From positions 2,166,001-2,230,000 of the forward strand of contig NZ_CP141590.1 of assembly GCF_035581365.1 (NCBI RefSeq): a stretch of DNA of 64,000 nucleotides. Direction: 5' to 3'. This document shows positions 54,780-63,489 of this stretch, piece by piece; position 1 is the stretch's first letter, and every line of letters begins with the position of its first letter. The position numbers and the translations under genes were made by a program. Under the pieces are notes generated by a model. The model saw only the letters and a program-made list of their open reading frames with translations. It was not told where the DNA came from and made no database searches. This DNA comes from Tsuneonella sp. CC-YZS046 (GTDB lineage: Bacteria > Pseudomonadota > Alphaproteobacteria > Sphingomonadales > Sphingomonadaceae).

Positions 54780-57371
54780 TCACCTGATCTTGAACCCAAA
54801 GGTTATGCCATAGGTAGCGGGCCTGCCAGCCAGACGGCCCGAGGAGTCGCTGGATGGGATGACGGAGGTCCAATAGTACTTGTTGAAGATATTCTTGCCC
54901 CACACCATGACGCGCCATGCGCCATCTTCGGCTTCGAAGCCAGCGCGGGCATCCACCGTGGCATAGCCGTCGACGGTGTAGGGGAAGCGGCTAACCCCAG
55001 GCGCGATCCGGTAGCGCGGTGCGTCAGGCAGAGTGGTCACGCCGCCCCCGATCGCCGCATCCTGGCCGGAGCGGGCGCTGACCGTGAAGCCGAGAAACGG
55101 CTGCCCGCCAAGCGCGCTGAACTTGTAGTCGGCATTGAACACGCCAGCCCATTTCGGCGTGTAGGGTAGAGGATTGCCCGACAGATCCTCCCGGTTGTCG
55201 CCACCGACGATATAGTCGGGATTATCGACGCCGCCGAAGCCGTCGAACCCGATGTAGCGCTGTACCTTGGAATTGAGATGGGTGACTGCGCCGGTCAGGG
55301 TCAGCCCGTCGACCGGACGGACAGTCAACTCCGCTTCCGCGCCCCAGATGCGGGACTTGGGCACATTGACCAGAAGATCGATCGTGCCGAAGATCACGTC
55401 ATACAGCTTACCGCGGACCTGCTTGTTGCGATAATCATAGTAGAAGCCCGCCAGATTCAACTGGATCTTGCGGTCGGCGAAGGATGCCTTGAGGCCGGCT
55501 TCATAGGCCGTGACCTTCTCCTGCGTCACCGGCAGCATCGAGGTGTAGGACGCGGCCGCCGCGGTCGGGAAGCTGCCCGCCTTGTAGCCGCGCGAAACAT
55601 TGCCGTATAGCAGCAGATCGGGCGTCGCCTGATAGTCGGCCCCGAAGCGCCAGGACACGTTGTCCTCCTTCAGCTGGGCCTGGAACGGGATGCCGGGAAT
55701 GCCGAAAGCGCTGGTGGTCGTGAGCGGGCTCAAAATGGTGAGGCCCTTCGGCAGGTCGAGGCCAAGCTGCAGCGAGTTGAGCGTATAGCTGTCGCCCGGG
55801 CCGATCGGCGTGAACGGCTGGTCGGAATAGCCGCCCAGCAGATTGAACAGATCGTCCAGATTGCCGTTAGCCAGCGAGTAGGAGGCGTTACGCGCCCGGA
55901 TGCGCGAGTTGGTGTAGCGCCCAGCGGCCTTCAGGGTAAGTTCGGGCGTGACGCTGAACTCCAGATTTCCGAAGAAGGCATAATTGCGGATTTTCTGGTT
56001 CAGCCTGTCGCCGCTGGCATTGATATAGAAGTTGCCCGGCGAGTAGTTGGTGTTGCCCCAATAGCGGATCAGCAGATCCTCGAAGGTCTTGCTGTCCTCA
56101 TAGTTCGCGCCGAGCAGCCAGCGGAAAGAATTGCTCGCGCCGTTTCCGATGCGCAATTCCTGGTTGAAGGACTTCACCGTGCCGTCCGAGATCGGGAAGT
56201 CGTAGGCGACGATCGCCATGCCATCGCTGTCGATCGTCTGGCGCTGCTTGTAATCGACATAGGAAGTGAGTGAGGTCAGGGTGATGTCGTCGGTGACATC
56301 GAGGTCGGCGCGCAGCGAAGCCTGGAACAGCCTGCGGTTGGCGCGCGGCTCGAATTCCGTATAGGACGCGGTCGCGGGATCGCTTGTACCGCCCGGCCCC
56401 TGGGTTGTGGCGGTGTTGGGATCGAGCGCGAGCGTCGACCAGTCGGCCGCCCGCGGATTGAGCGGCGAGAAGGGATAGCTCAGGTTGGCGGATGGCGCGC
56501 CCGGGATCAGCGGCGGCTGATAGGCGTTGCGCAGCGGATCGTCGATCGCATTGCTCAAGCTCGGCGGAAGGGGCGGCGTGTCGCCACCGATGCCTTCATG
56601 GGTCGCGATCAGCTGCTGCGCCTGCGGCTCCGACTTGTCGCGCCAGCCATTGACGTTGAGCTGGAAGCGCAGGGCCGAGCTGGCATCCCAGTCGAGCAGC
56701 ATGCGGCCCGCGATATAGGATTGCTTGCCGTTCTTGTCGTCGCGCGTGTAGCTCTTCTGCCAGCCGTCGGAGTTCAGCCCGGTCACCGCGATGCGGCCGC
56801 GCAGCGTCTCGGTCAGCGGGCCGGAGATATAAGCATTGCCCTCGATCGCATTGAACCGGCCATAGCCGATATCGCCGCCGGCCTGGAACGTATCGGTGGG
56901 CTTGGCGGCGATGTAGTTGATCGCGCCGCCGGTCGAGTTCTGGCCGAACAGGGTGCCCTGCGGCCCCTTGAGCACTTCGATCCGTTCCAGATCGAACGCG
57001 GAATGCGCGGTCAGCGCCGGGAACGACAGCGGCGCCTGGTCGATATAGACGGTTACCGCCGGATAGACGCCCAGTGAATATTCGTTGAAGCCCACCCCGC
57101 GCAGGGTCAGGATCGGGGTAGCGGTGGCGCTGGGCGCGAAGCTGAGGCCCGGAACGGTGGCGGCAATATCCTCGATCGAGGTCACCTTGCGCTCGGCCAG
57201 CGCCTCGCCGGTGATTGCCGTGATTGTCAGGCCGACCTTGTTCAGGCTTTCTTCGCGCTTGTTCGCGGTGACCACGATCTCATCGCCAGGGGCGCCCTGG
57301 GCATGCACCGCCGAGAAAGGAACCAGTGCAGCAGCCCCGGCAAGCAACGCTTTCCCATACCTCAATTCCAT
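54780..57371 (-). CDS. TonB-dependent receptor
   Basis: An 863-residue outer membrane receptor. A signal peptide (GKALLAGAAALVPFSAVHAQ) is followed by the plug domain (GDEIVVTANKREESLNKVGLT; RIEVLKGPQGTLFGQNSTGG) and a 22-strand barrel ending in aromatic-rich KYYWTSV...TYGITFGFKIR. The plug type is common in sphingomonads that import aromatic or terpenoid-like compounds; the ligand cannot be told from sequence. It is the first gene of a unit with the AttH-like gene, partner and phosphotransferase. A palindromic operator lies about 510 nt upstream. Confidence 0.93.
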   Translation of the reverse strand: MELRYGKALLAGAAALVPFSAVHAQGAPGDEIVVTANKREESLNKVGLTITAITGEALAERKVTSIEDIAATVPGLSFAPSATATPILTLRGVGFNEYSLGVYPAVTVYIDQAPLSFPALTAHSAFDLERIEVLKGPQGTLFGQNSTGGAINYIAAKPTDTFQAGGDIGYGRFNAIEGNAYISGPLTETLRGRIAVTGLNSDGWQKSYTRDDKNGKQSYIAGRMLLDWDASSALRFQLNVNGWRDKSEPQAQQLIATHEGIGGDTPPLPPSLSNAIDDPLRNAYQPPLIPGAPSANLSYPFSPLNPRAADWSTLALDPNTATTQGPGGTSDPATASYTEFEPRANRRLFQASLRADLDVTDDITLTSLTSYVDYKQRQTIDSDGMAIVAYDFPISDGTVKSFNQELRIGNGASNSFRWLLGANYEDSKTFEDLLIRYWGNTNYSPGNFYINASGDRLNQKIRNYAFFGNLEFSVTPELTLKAAGRYTNSRIRARNASYSLANGNLDDLFNLLGGYSDQPFTPIGPGDSYTLNSLQLGLDLPKGLTILSPLTTTSAFGIPGIPFQAQLKEDNVSWRFGADYQATPDLLLYGNVSRGYKAGSFPTAAAASYTSMLPVTQEKVTAYEAGLKASFADRKIQLNLAGFYYDYRNKQVRGKLYDVIFGTIDLLVNVPKSRIWGAEAELTVRPVDGLTLTGAVTHLNSKVQRYIGFDGFGGVDNPDYIVGGDNREDLSGNPLPYTPKWAGVFNADYKFSALGGQPFLGFTVSARSGQDAAIGGGVTTLPDAPRYRIAPGVSRFPYTVDGYATVDARAGFEAEDGAWRVMVWGKNIFNKYYWTSVIPSSDSSGRLAGRPATYGITFGFKIR

Positions 57372-57881
57372 TTTCCTCTCCTTGCACCGTTATCTTATTG
57401 AACGAGCTGAAAACCAGCCGAAGATAAATTCATTAAATCAATATCTTATCCCGAATGGCGAACCTCATCCGAACCGGCACGCCCGGAATGACGAGGCCAT
57501 TGCCCCATCGGGATCATCCGAATGCCTCTCGTAAAGTTCTGCCCGGAACGAGTCAAATGGATAAACCATTTAATGATTTGATAATTATATCTATCTGTTT
57601 TTATTGAATTTCATTCTTGTGTTTTCCAAATCTTATCGAGACACAGCCTGCCCGCCCCCTCCCGCCGGGTTTCCAGATATGGCCGATCTTCTTCCATTGC
57701 TTTAATGCGTTAAAGTTACAGCGCCTGAAACTGGCCTTGCCCGAGCCGGCCCATGACCCGACCGCCGTCTCATCGGCAAATCCGGGCGGCCAGCGCATCG
57801 GCGCCCAGGCTACGGGAATCGCTCCTGCTCGACCCTCTCCTCTCCCTTTCAACCCAATGGCGGTTTAGTTCACCGCTTCAC

Positions 57882-57899
57882 AATGTAATACATTACATT
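57882..57899. promoter_or_regulatory. Palindromic operator AATGTAAT-ac-ATTACATT
   Basis: A perfect 8+8 inverted repeat with a 2-nt centre, followed by another ATTACATTTT and AATGTAATTCATT. It shares the TGTAAT...ATTACA core with the palindrome at 60724-60742 upstream of the TetR gene and phosphotransferase copy 2. Likely bound by the TetR regulator encoded at 60915. Confidence 0.65.
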
Positions 57900-57954
57900 A
57901 CATTTTGCTGTCAATGAGTGAAATGTAATTCATTCCATGGTGGTGGCGGGCAAA

Positions 57955-57987
57955 GGAAAAACCCCGGCCTGGCATTCCAGACCGGGG
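57955..57987 (-). terminator. Rho-independent terminator after AttH-like copy 2
   Basis: CCCCGG-C-CTGG pairs with CCAG-A-CCGGGG around a short loop (57962-57987); on the minus strand it is followed by a T-run. It lies about 30 nt after the gene end at 58018. Confidence 0.88.
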
Positions 57988-58017
57988 CTGAGGATGGTCG
58001 CAGAAATCTCTGTCGCG

Positions 58018-58986
58018 TCAGATTCGCGCGATCAGATCGCGCTCCCGCGTGAGGTAGGCCCGGCTGAGCACATCCTGCTGCACGCCATGGCCGATCCGGC
58101 CATTCCAGTTCCACCGCATGAAGCTCTGCGCATAGACCATCGACGGGAAAGGCGCCCAGACGCAGCCATTGATGGCCGCGCCGGTCAGGCTGAAAGACCG
58201 GCCCAGCTTGTCCGTGACGTGCAGCGTGTTGGACATCGGCAGCAGCCGGTGACGTTCCGCGCCACCTTCGGCCGCGACCAGCCCGCTCAACTCCCCATCC
58301 GCCAGGGCATAGCCGCTGATCAGCGGGCCGAACGCGCTGGTGCGCGCCGGATCGAGCCCGAGAAAGGCATGGACGGTCAGTTCCTCGCCGAAAGAGCCGT
58401 GAATCCAGATCGCATTGCCATTTGCCCTTTCCTTGCGCGGTCCCCAGCTCCGGTCGAGCGTATCCACGTAATCGACCGCATATTCGCGCCCGCGCAGGGT
58501 GAGCCGGCCGGTGATCCGCCCGGTAATCTCGTAATGGCCGGAAAAGGCGGCACCGCCCCAGCCCGCGCCGATCCGGCCTGCCGCCATGGGGTCCATGTCC
58601 GGATCGTTCATGTCGAAGGGAGACATGAGGGATCGGAATTCCAGTTCGAATGATGTGTCGTCGATACCCTCGTAGCTCATTTGATAATGCTCGAGCGGCT
58701 TGACGGCACGGACCGAAAGGCCATTGGGCAGGGAATAATCGAGCAGCGATTGCGGGCACGGCAGATGCTGCTGATTGTCGACATAGGCCTGCGCCTCCCA
58801 TTCAGGCGCGATCCGATCCTGGATCACGATATCGGACATGGTTACGCCGAGCCTGGGCCGGGACAGGAGATAGATGCTGCCGGAGATGCGATGCTCCGGA
58901 ACGGCGAACGGGAAGAAATTGGTTTCGCACCAGTCGTAGGGCGAATCCGCTCCAAACTGAAACTCGGCGTGCTCGGGCAAGATCAT
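58018..58986 (-). CDS. AttH/CrtC-like (lipocalin-type) protein, copy 2
   Basis: A 322-residue paralogue of the 53819-54775 protein. The matching blocks are VDYVDTLDRSWGPRKERANG and IWIHGSFGEELTVHAFLGLD, and the N-termini also align (W-C/A-E-T-x-F). It overlaps the upstream partner copy 2 gene by 4 nt and ends at a terminator. The duplicated gene suggests two related substrates or two steps of one pathway. The reaction is unknown. Confidence 0.65.
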   Translation of the reverse strand: MILPEHAEFQFGADSPYDWCETNFFPFAVPEHRISGSIYLLSRPRLGVTMSDIVIQDRIAPEWEAQAYVDNQQHLPCPQSLLDYSLPNGLSVRAVKPLEHYQMSYEGIDDTSFELEFRSLMSPFDMNDPDMDPMAAGRIGAGWGGAAFSGHYEITGRITGRLTLRGREYAVDYVDTLDRSWGPRKERANGNAIWIHGSFGEELTVHAFLGLDPARTSAFGPLISGYALADGELSGLVAAEGGAERHRLLPMSNTLHVTDKLGRSFSLTGAAINGCVWAPFPSMVYAQSFMRWNWNGRIGHGVQQDVLSRAYLTRERDLIARI

Positions 58987-59510
58987 GACGCATTCTCCTG
59001 GGCCTTGGCGAACATTTCCTCAAGCTCCTGCACCTCTTCCGGATGAGGATCGAAACCGGCGTCCTTGAACCAGACCCGCTCACGCCCTGCCTGACGCCGG
59101 GAAAAGGCGAAGGCCGCGCGTTCGAGCCGGTCGCGATAATTCGCATCGCCGTCCTCGGCCGCCGCCCTGAGCAATGCCTCGAACGCCTTGCCGAGAAGCT
59201 GATAGGCGGCAGCCGGATTGGCGGCAGCCTTCACCTCGTCGCGAGCCACGCCAAGCCGCCGTGCCGCATCCGAGGTGAGCGCCCCGCCCTTCGCTTCCGG
59301 CAGATCGTCGATCGTATGCCGGATGTCGTCCAGGCACATCGCATGATAGTCCCCGATATAGGGCATCTGCCGGATCAGCATCCTCAGCTGCGCCAGTACG
59401 AGGCCGCATTGCTCGTTCGCCAGCGAATTGGCGGGATCGACCGCGGGGAAGATCACCTGCTCAAGCGTATGAACGAGGCTTTGCAGCCGGATGTTCGGAT
59501 TGGGCGTCAT
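58983..59510 (-). CDS. Helical partner of phosphotransferase, copy 2
   Basis: A 175-residue helical protein with the shared block EQVIFPAVDPANSLANEQCG and the C-terminal WFKDAGFDPHPEEVQELEEM. It overlaps the phosphotransferase upstream and the AttH-like gene downstream by 4 nt each, so all three are made together. The C-terminal block (R-x-W-F-x-x-x-G-F-D) also recurs in copies 3 and 4. Confidence 0.75.
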   Translation of the reverse strand: MTPNPNIRLQSLVHTLEQVIFPAVDPANSLANEQCGLVLAQLRMLIRQMPYIGDYHAMCLDDIRHTIDDLPEAKGGALTSDAARRLGVARDEVKAAANPAAAYQLLGKAFEALLRAAAEDGDANYRDRLERAAFAFSRRQAGRERVWFKDAGFDPHPEEVQELEEMFAKAQENAS

Positions 59511-60670
59511 CCGAGATCTCCTTCAAGCAGGCGGCACAGCGTTTCGGAAAGACCTGCCGTAACGGATGCGAGATAGGCAAGCAGCGCGTTCTGGTGATTG
59601 GTTCCGTCGCGCGCAGCCAGCACCGAGGAGGTGTGGTTCATCACGATGAGCTTGTAGCTCGTCAGCACCCGATACCAGTAAAGCACATCGGGATCGACGG
59701 TTCGGCCCGAGGCAGCCTGGTATTTTTCCAGCAGTTCGCCCGTCGTGAACATCGTCCCGACGATGAGTTCACCCTCCGCATTGCGGGTGCCGAACAGCGG
59801 CTCGAAACTATAGGCCAGGTCTTCGTGGAAATCGCCGATATGCGAAAGTTCCCAATCCAGAATGGCCGTGATGCGGAGCGTTTCCTCGTCGAACAGGAAA
59901 TTGCCCAGCCGATAGTCGCCCTGCAGCAGCACGGGCTGCGGACATACCGGCAGCCGCTCGTAGAGCCAGTTCTCGGCCAGCGTGAGCAGAACGGAGGTAT
60001 CCGTGCCATCGACCTCGCGCACATAGCGCCAGTAATTGACCTGCCAGAGCGCGGCATCCGTGGTCCCCGGCCTCGGCTTGGCATAATCATCCAGACCGAC
60101 CTTCTCGTAATCCACGTCGTGAATCGCGGCGAGATAGTCGATGAATTGCGGAGCCAGGGCGCCACCGATCCGCGGGCCAAGATTGGCGCCGAGGCCGGAT
60201 GGGCCGGATTCATTCGAAGTCGGCTTGGTCACTCCACCCACGAAACCCGTGACGAGGAGCGGTTGACCAAGGGCCTCGCCGTCCGCATCCACGCAAAGAA
60301 CCGGCGGCGCCGGCACCACATCGGCCACCGCGCGGATGACTTGCGCTTCCCTGCGCCGGCATGTCTCGAGAATGCCTTCGCGCGGGTCCATGCGCAGCAC
60401 GCATTTCGAGCCGGGTGGAAATTGCGGCCCTTCCAGATCGATCAGGAACTGCTCCTTGGAAGCGCCGCCGCCCATCCGGCGGACATTGGACGCCGTTGCA
60501 TCCAACTTCGATCGCGCGAACAGCGCGCTGGCGCCCTGCGCGATCTCGGCCGCCGTTCTGGGCCGGTAGGCGCCCAGTTTCCGCCTCTCGTGCTTTTCCA
60601 CCAGGATCTCGCGCAACCTCGGCTCGATCGCGTCGCGGTCGACGGAATGGACGGATGTCCTTTCCAGCAT
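59507..60670 (-). CDS. Phosphotransferase family protein, copy 2
   Basis: The ATG at 60670, with AGAAGGAA upstream, gives 387 residues. APH-fold motifs are GGGASKEQFLI, the catalytic loop LQGDYRLGNFLFD and LDWELSHIGDFHEDLAY. The first His of the loop is replaced by Gln, but the catalytic Asp and the Asn remain. It starts the copy 2 unit and lies just downstream of the 60724 palindrome. A role in phosphorylating an acyl-CoA-type substrate is inferred from the LvaA/ACAD10 relation. Confidence 0.84.
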   Translation of the reverse strand: MLERTSVHSVDRDAIEPRLREILVEKHERRKLGAYRPRTAAEIAQGASALFARSKLDATASNVRRMGGGASKEQFLIDLEGPQFPPGSKCVLRMDPREGILETCRRREAQVIRAVADVVPAPPVLCVDADGEALGQPLLVTGFVGGVTKPTSNESGPSGLGANLGPRIGGALAPQFIDYLAAIHDVDYEKVGLDDYAKPRPGTTDAALWQVNYWRYVREVDGTDTSVLLTLAENWLYERLPVCPQPVLLQGDYRLGNFLFDEETLRITAILDWELSHIGDFHEDLAYSFEPLFGTRNAEGELIVGTMFTTGELLEKYQAASGRTVDPDVLYWYRVLTSYKLIVMNHTSSVLAARDGTNHQNALLAYLASVTAGLSETLCRLLEGDLG

Positions 60671-60723
60671 GCTGTTCCTTCTCCCAAACTCTCGAATATC
60701 GTTTCGGCTTGACGGCATAGACG

Positions 60724-60742
60724 TGTAATGTCTTACATTACA
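60724..60742. promoter_or_regulatory. Palindromic operator TGTAATGT-ctt-ACATTACA
   Basis: A perfect 8+8 inverted repeat with a 3-nt centre in the 244-nt region between phosphotransferase copy 2 and the divergent TetR gene. It shares its core with the palindrome at 57882. The position fits autoregulation and control of the divergent gene. Confidence 0.68.
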
Positions 60743-60914
60743 AGTCATGAATTCGGCTGGAATCATAACTTGCGGCACTCGTTCCGGAGAGAATCCGGGC
60801 AAGCCTGTTTGCCCGAGCTTCGGGAGAGCCGCATCATGCAATTTGCAGCAAGGGATCACTCGGCTAACGTCGCCGCGCAAGCGTGAAATAACGGGACCAT
60901 GGCGGGGCAGACAA

Positions 60915-61619
60915 ATGCTTAGAAAAATACCGAAAGAGCAACGCAAGAAAAAGATACTCGACGGGGTCGAGAAGCTGATATTGCAAAATTCCAGCACCGA
61001 TTTCACCATGTATCAGCTTGCCGAATTCGTCGGAATCAGCCCTACGACATTCTATAATCTTTTCGGGTCGAAGGGCGCTGTTCTCTACAGCCTGTTGAAT
61101 CGGGGGCTGGATCAGATCATCAATGAGCGGCACGATGGCACAGCTTCGGATGATCCGGTCATCTATGCGATCTATAGTATGACGCACGCCGCGAAGATTT
61201 TTGTCGATAAGCCCGGCTTGTACCGGCCTCTCTACAAATTCCAGCTGGGCGAGCGGGACATGGGCGCGCGCCCGTTCTACCTCGATCGCGGGCTTACCTA
61301 TTGGAAGCGCAGTCTCGAGGGATTGGTCGAGCGCGGATATCTTCAGGACGATCCGGCCGATGGCAGTTTTTCCCGGGACGACGTCGCGCTTGCGCTGCTG
61401 ACCCACAGTTCCGGAGTGATCGATCTCTGGGTGCAGGAAGATATCGACAATGAGGAATTCGTCGCCCGCATGACTCATGACGCGGCGCTGCTCGTTTATG
61501 CGGTGGTTCCCGATGCCGAGCGCAGGAAGATCGAGGAGATCATCGCGTCCGTCCGGCCGCAGATCAGGAAATTCTCCTTCTTGCGGAAGAACGCGCCCCA
61601 CGAAACGCGCAAGAAGTAA
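60915..61619 (+). CDS. TetR/AcrR family transcriptional regulator
   Basis: A 234-residue regulator starting MLRKIPKEQRKKKILDGVEK. The HTH is TDFTMYQLAEFVGISPTTFYNLFGSKGAVLYSLL (first 70 residues, split here by reading order: YQLAEFVGIS then TTFYNLFGSK). The C-terminal ligand domain is helical (FYLDRGLTYWKRSLEGLVER). It is transcribed divergently from the copy 2 unit and followed by the copy 3 unit on the same strand. Likely controls the whole cluster through the two palindromes. Confidence 0.88.
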   Translation: MLRKIPKEQRKKKILDGVEKLILQNSSTDFTMYQLAEFVGISPTTFYNLFGSKGAVLYSLLNRGLDQIINERHDGTASDDPVIYAIYSMTHAAKIFVDKPGLYRPLYKFQLGERDMGARPFYLDRGLTYWKRSLEGLVERGYLQDDPADGSFSRDDVALALLTHSSGVIDLWVQEDIDNEEFVARMTHDAALLVYAVVPDAERRKIEEIIASVRPQIRKFSFLRKNAPHETRKK

Positions 61620-61653
61620 ATTTCCTTAAAACATTGATTTGGAGAGAGTGACA

Positions 61654-61764
61654 ATGGAATGCCCCTTGATCGAAGAATATGCCGCCAGCGCTGGCGGGAT
61701 GGAAGCCGCAACCGGCTCCATCGTTCGTTCGAATGAGGCCGTTTCGTCGATGAGCGCGGCATGA
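61654..61764 (+). CDS. 36-residue ORF coupled to phosphotransferase copy 3
   Basis: GGAGAGAG lies 6 nt before the ATG, and the stop overlaps the next start (ATGA). The peptide (MECPLIEEYAASAGG...) has no known motif. It could be a leader that sets phosphotransferase translation or a small subunit. Coding status is inferred from the ribosome site and overlap only. Confidence 0.5.
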   Translation: MECPLIEEYAASAGGMEAATGSIVRSNEAVSSMSAA

Positions 61765-62936
61765 CCGCGGAACTGACGGTGGACGCCAGACCGCTTGCGC
61801 ATCTGAAGGATCAGGACCGCTTTCTCCAGGAGATGCTCAACCAGCGCCTGCGCAAACGCGAATGGGGCGCTTACCAGCCCGTTTCGCCTCAAGAGATCGA
61901 AGAACGGCTGACGAATTTCCTGAGTGCGCAGGGGTTGGAGAATTTCTCCATCGCCGAGCTTTCCAGGCTGGCCGGGGGCGCTTCCAAGGAACAGTTCCTG
62001 TTCACTCTGCTCCAGCCTGGCAAAGATACAGCCGAACGGCTCGTGCTGCGCATGGACCCCACCGATGGCGTGCTGGAAACCAGCCGTGAGCGGGAATTCG
62101 AGCTGCTGGAAGCGATGCAGGGCATCGTTCCCGCGCCACAGCCCCGCTTTCTGGACAAGGAAGGCAAGTGGCTCGGCTCCCCGAGCATGATCACCACATT
62201 CGTCGAGGGCACGACCAAGCCCACCGCGGGCGGAGCGGGCGTATCGGGGCTGGGAACCGGCTTCAATGTCGAATGGCGCCGCAGGCTGGCGCCGCAATTC
62301 ATGCATCACCTGCGCGCGATCCATGAATTCGATTTCCGCGCCAATTCCCTGCCCCATTTCGAGATTCCGGATGCGGACCCCTATCAGGCCGCGCGTTTCC
62401 GCGTGAACCTGTGGGCGTGGGTCTGGCGGGAATCGGCCTTCGCCCCCAATCCGGTGTTTGCGGTGGTCGAATCCTGGCTGCGCGCCAATATGCCGGAAAC
62501 GCAGGAACTCGTTCTGGTCCACGGCGATTTCCGCACCGGCAATTACCTGTTCGACGAGGACAGCGGCGAGATCACCGCCATCCTCGACTGGGAACTCGCC
62601 CATATCGGGGATTATCACGAGGATCTTGCCTGGTCCTTCGTGGAAATCTTCGGCGCGCGGAACGAGCAGGGCGAATATCTCTGTTCCAACCTGATGACCG
62701 CGGACGAATTCATAGGAAGTTACGAAGACGCCACGGGCCGCAAGGTGGATCGCAAAATCCTGCGCTTCTACCGCATCCTGCTCGCATGGAGCGTGGTCGC
62801 CATGGCCAGCAATGGCCTGACCGCAGCTTCGCGCCATCATAATCACCAGGACATCCTCCTCACCTGGCTTTCGATGGTGTCCCCGCCATTGCTCGACGAA
62901 TTGACCCGCCTCCTGCTCGAGGAGAACGCAGAATGA
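61761..62936 (+). CDS. Phosphotransferase family protein, copy 3
   Basis: A 391-residue APH-fold protein. GGASKEQFLFTL, the catalytic loop VHGDFRTGNYLFD and LDWELAHIGDYHEDLAW are intact, as in copy 1. FVEGTTKPTAGGAGVSGLG matches the loop seen in the other copies. It is coupled at both ends: to the 36-residue ORF and to partner copy 3 (4-nt overlap). The plus-strand unit is likely controlled with the TetR gene upstream. Confidence 0.86.
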   Translation: MTAELTVDARPLAHLKDQDRFLQEMLNQRLRKREWGAYQPVSPQEIEERLTNFLSAQGLENFSIAELSRLAGGASKEQFLFTLLQPGKDTAERLVLRMDPTDGVLETSREREFELLEAMQGIVPAPQPRFLDKEGKWLGSPSMITTFVEGTTKPTAGGAGVSGLGTGFNVEWRRRLAPQFMHHLRAIHEFDFRANSLPHFEIPDADPYQAARFRVNLWAWVWRESAFAPNPVFAVVESWLRANMPETQELVLVHGDFRTGNYLFDEDSGEITAILDWELAHIGDYHEDLAWSFVEIFGARNEQGEYLCSNLMTADEFIGSYEDATGRKVDRKILRFYRILLAWSVVAMASNGLTAASRHHNHQDILLTWLSMVSPPLLDELTRLLLEENAE

Positions 62937-63436
62937 TCCCGGGATTTGCCATCCGGCTCGACAGCATGAGCCGTGCCATCAGCAGCGTCATCATCCCGGC
63001 CATCGATCCGGAGAACCGCCTGGCCCAGGAACAGGCCGCGCTCCTGCTCGGCCAATTGGCGATGATGTCGGGGCAATGGGACAAGGTCGAGAGATATACC
63101 GAACTCTGCCACGCCGACCTCACCTCCACGGCCAAGGCGCTGAAGCCGGAAGGCGGCGCGGCGACGACGGCTGCCGGCGAAGAGCTTTCGAACCGGATCG
63201 CAGCCGCGCAAGCGCCGAGCGAAGAGAGCTTCCGCGAAGTCTCGGCGGCGCTGGAGGAGCTGGTTCAGGCTGTCGATGAGGATGGCGGCGATGCCTTCCG
63301 GCGCCATCTTCACAAGGAAGTGCTGGAATTCGGCAAGAGACAGGCGTTTCGCGACCGGGCCTGGTTCGTGGCTTGCGGGTTCGATGTGAACGCAGGCGAG
63401 CTGCCACGGATCGAGGACCTGATCCGAGCGGGCTAG
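62933..63436 (+). CDS. Helical partner of phosphotransferase, copy 3
   Basis: A 167-residue helical protein with the common block SVIIPAIDPENRLAQEQAAL and C-terminal RDRAWFVACGFDVNAGELP. It overlaps phosphotransferase copy 3 by 4 nt. The pairing repeats the arrangement of copies 1 and 2, which supports a fixed two-subunit enzyme. Confidence 0.76.
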   Translation: MIPGFAIRLDSMSRAISSVIIPAIDPENRLAQEQAALLLGQLAMMSGQWDKVERYTELCHADLTSTAKALKPEGGAATTAAGEELSNRIAAAQAPSEESFREVSAALEELVQAVDEDGGDAFRRHLHKEVLEFGKRQAFRDRAWFVACGFDVNAGELPRIEDLIRAG

Positions 63437-63489
63437 AAAAAAGCAAGGTCCGGAGCGGGCAGCGATCCGTCCGCCCCGGGCCGGCTCGA

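Larger units (their letters stand above)
57372..58017 (+). other. Intergenic region upstream of TonB receptor
   Basis: 646 nt with no supported gene. It holds a terminator for the AttH-like copy 2 gene (57955-57987), a TetR-type palindrome (57882-57899) and an AT-rich stretch at about 57540-57610 (TTTAATGATTTGATAATTAT). An 83-residue ORF at 57601-57852 on the minus strand has no family signature and is probably chance. The long 5' leader may carry further control. Confidence 0.7.

Noticed and set aside
57601-57852. 83-residue minus-strand ORF in the intergenic region
   Set aside because: No ribosome site, no recognisable domain, atypical composition.
57911-58801. 296-residue ORF overlapping AttH-like copy 2
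   Set aside because: Frame-shifted shadow; the 58018-58986 frame aligns with its paralogue and with coupled neighbours.
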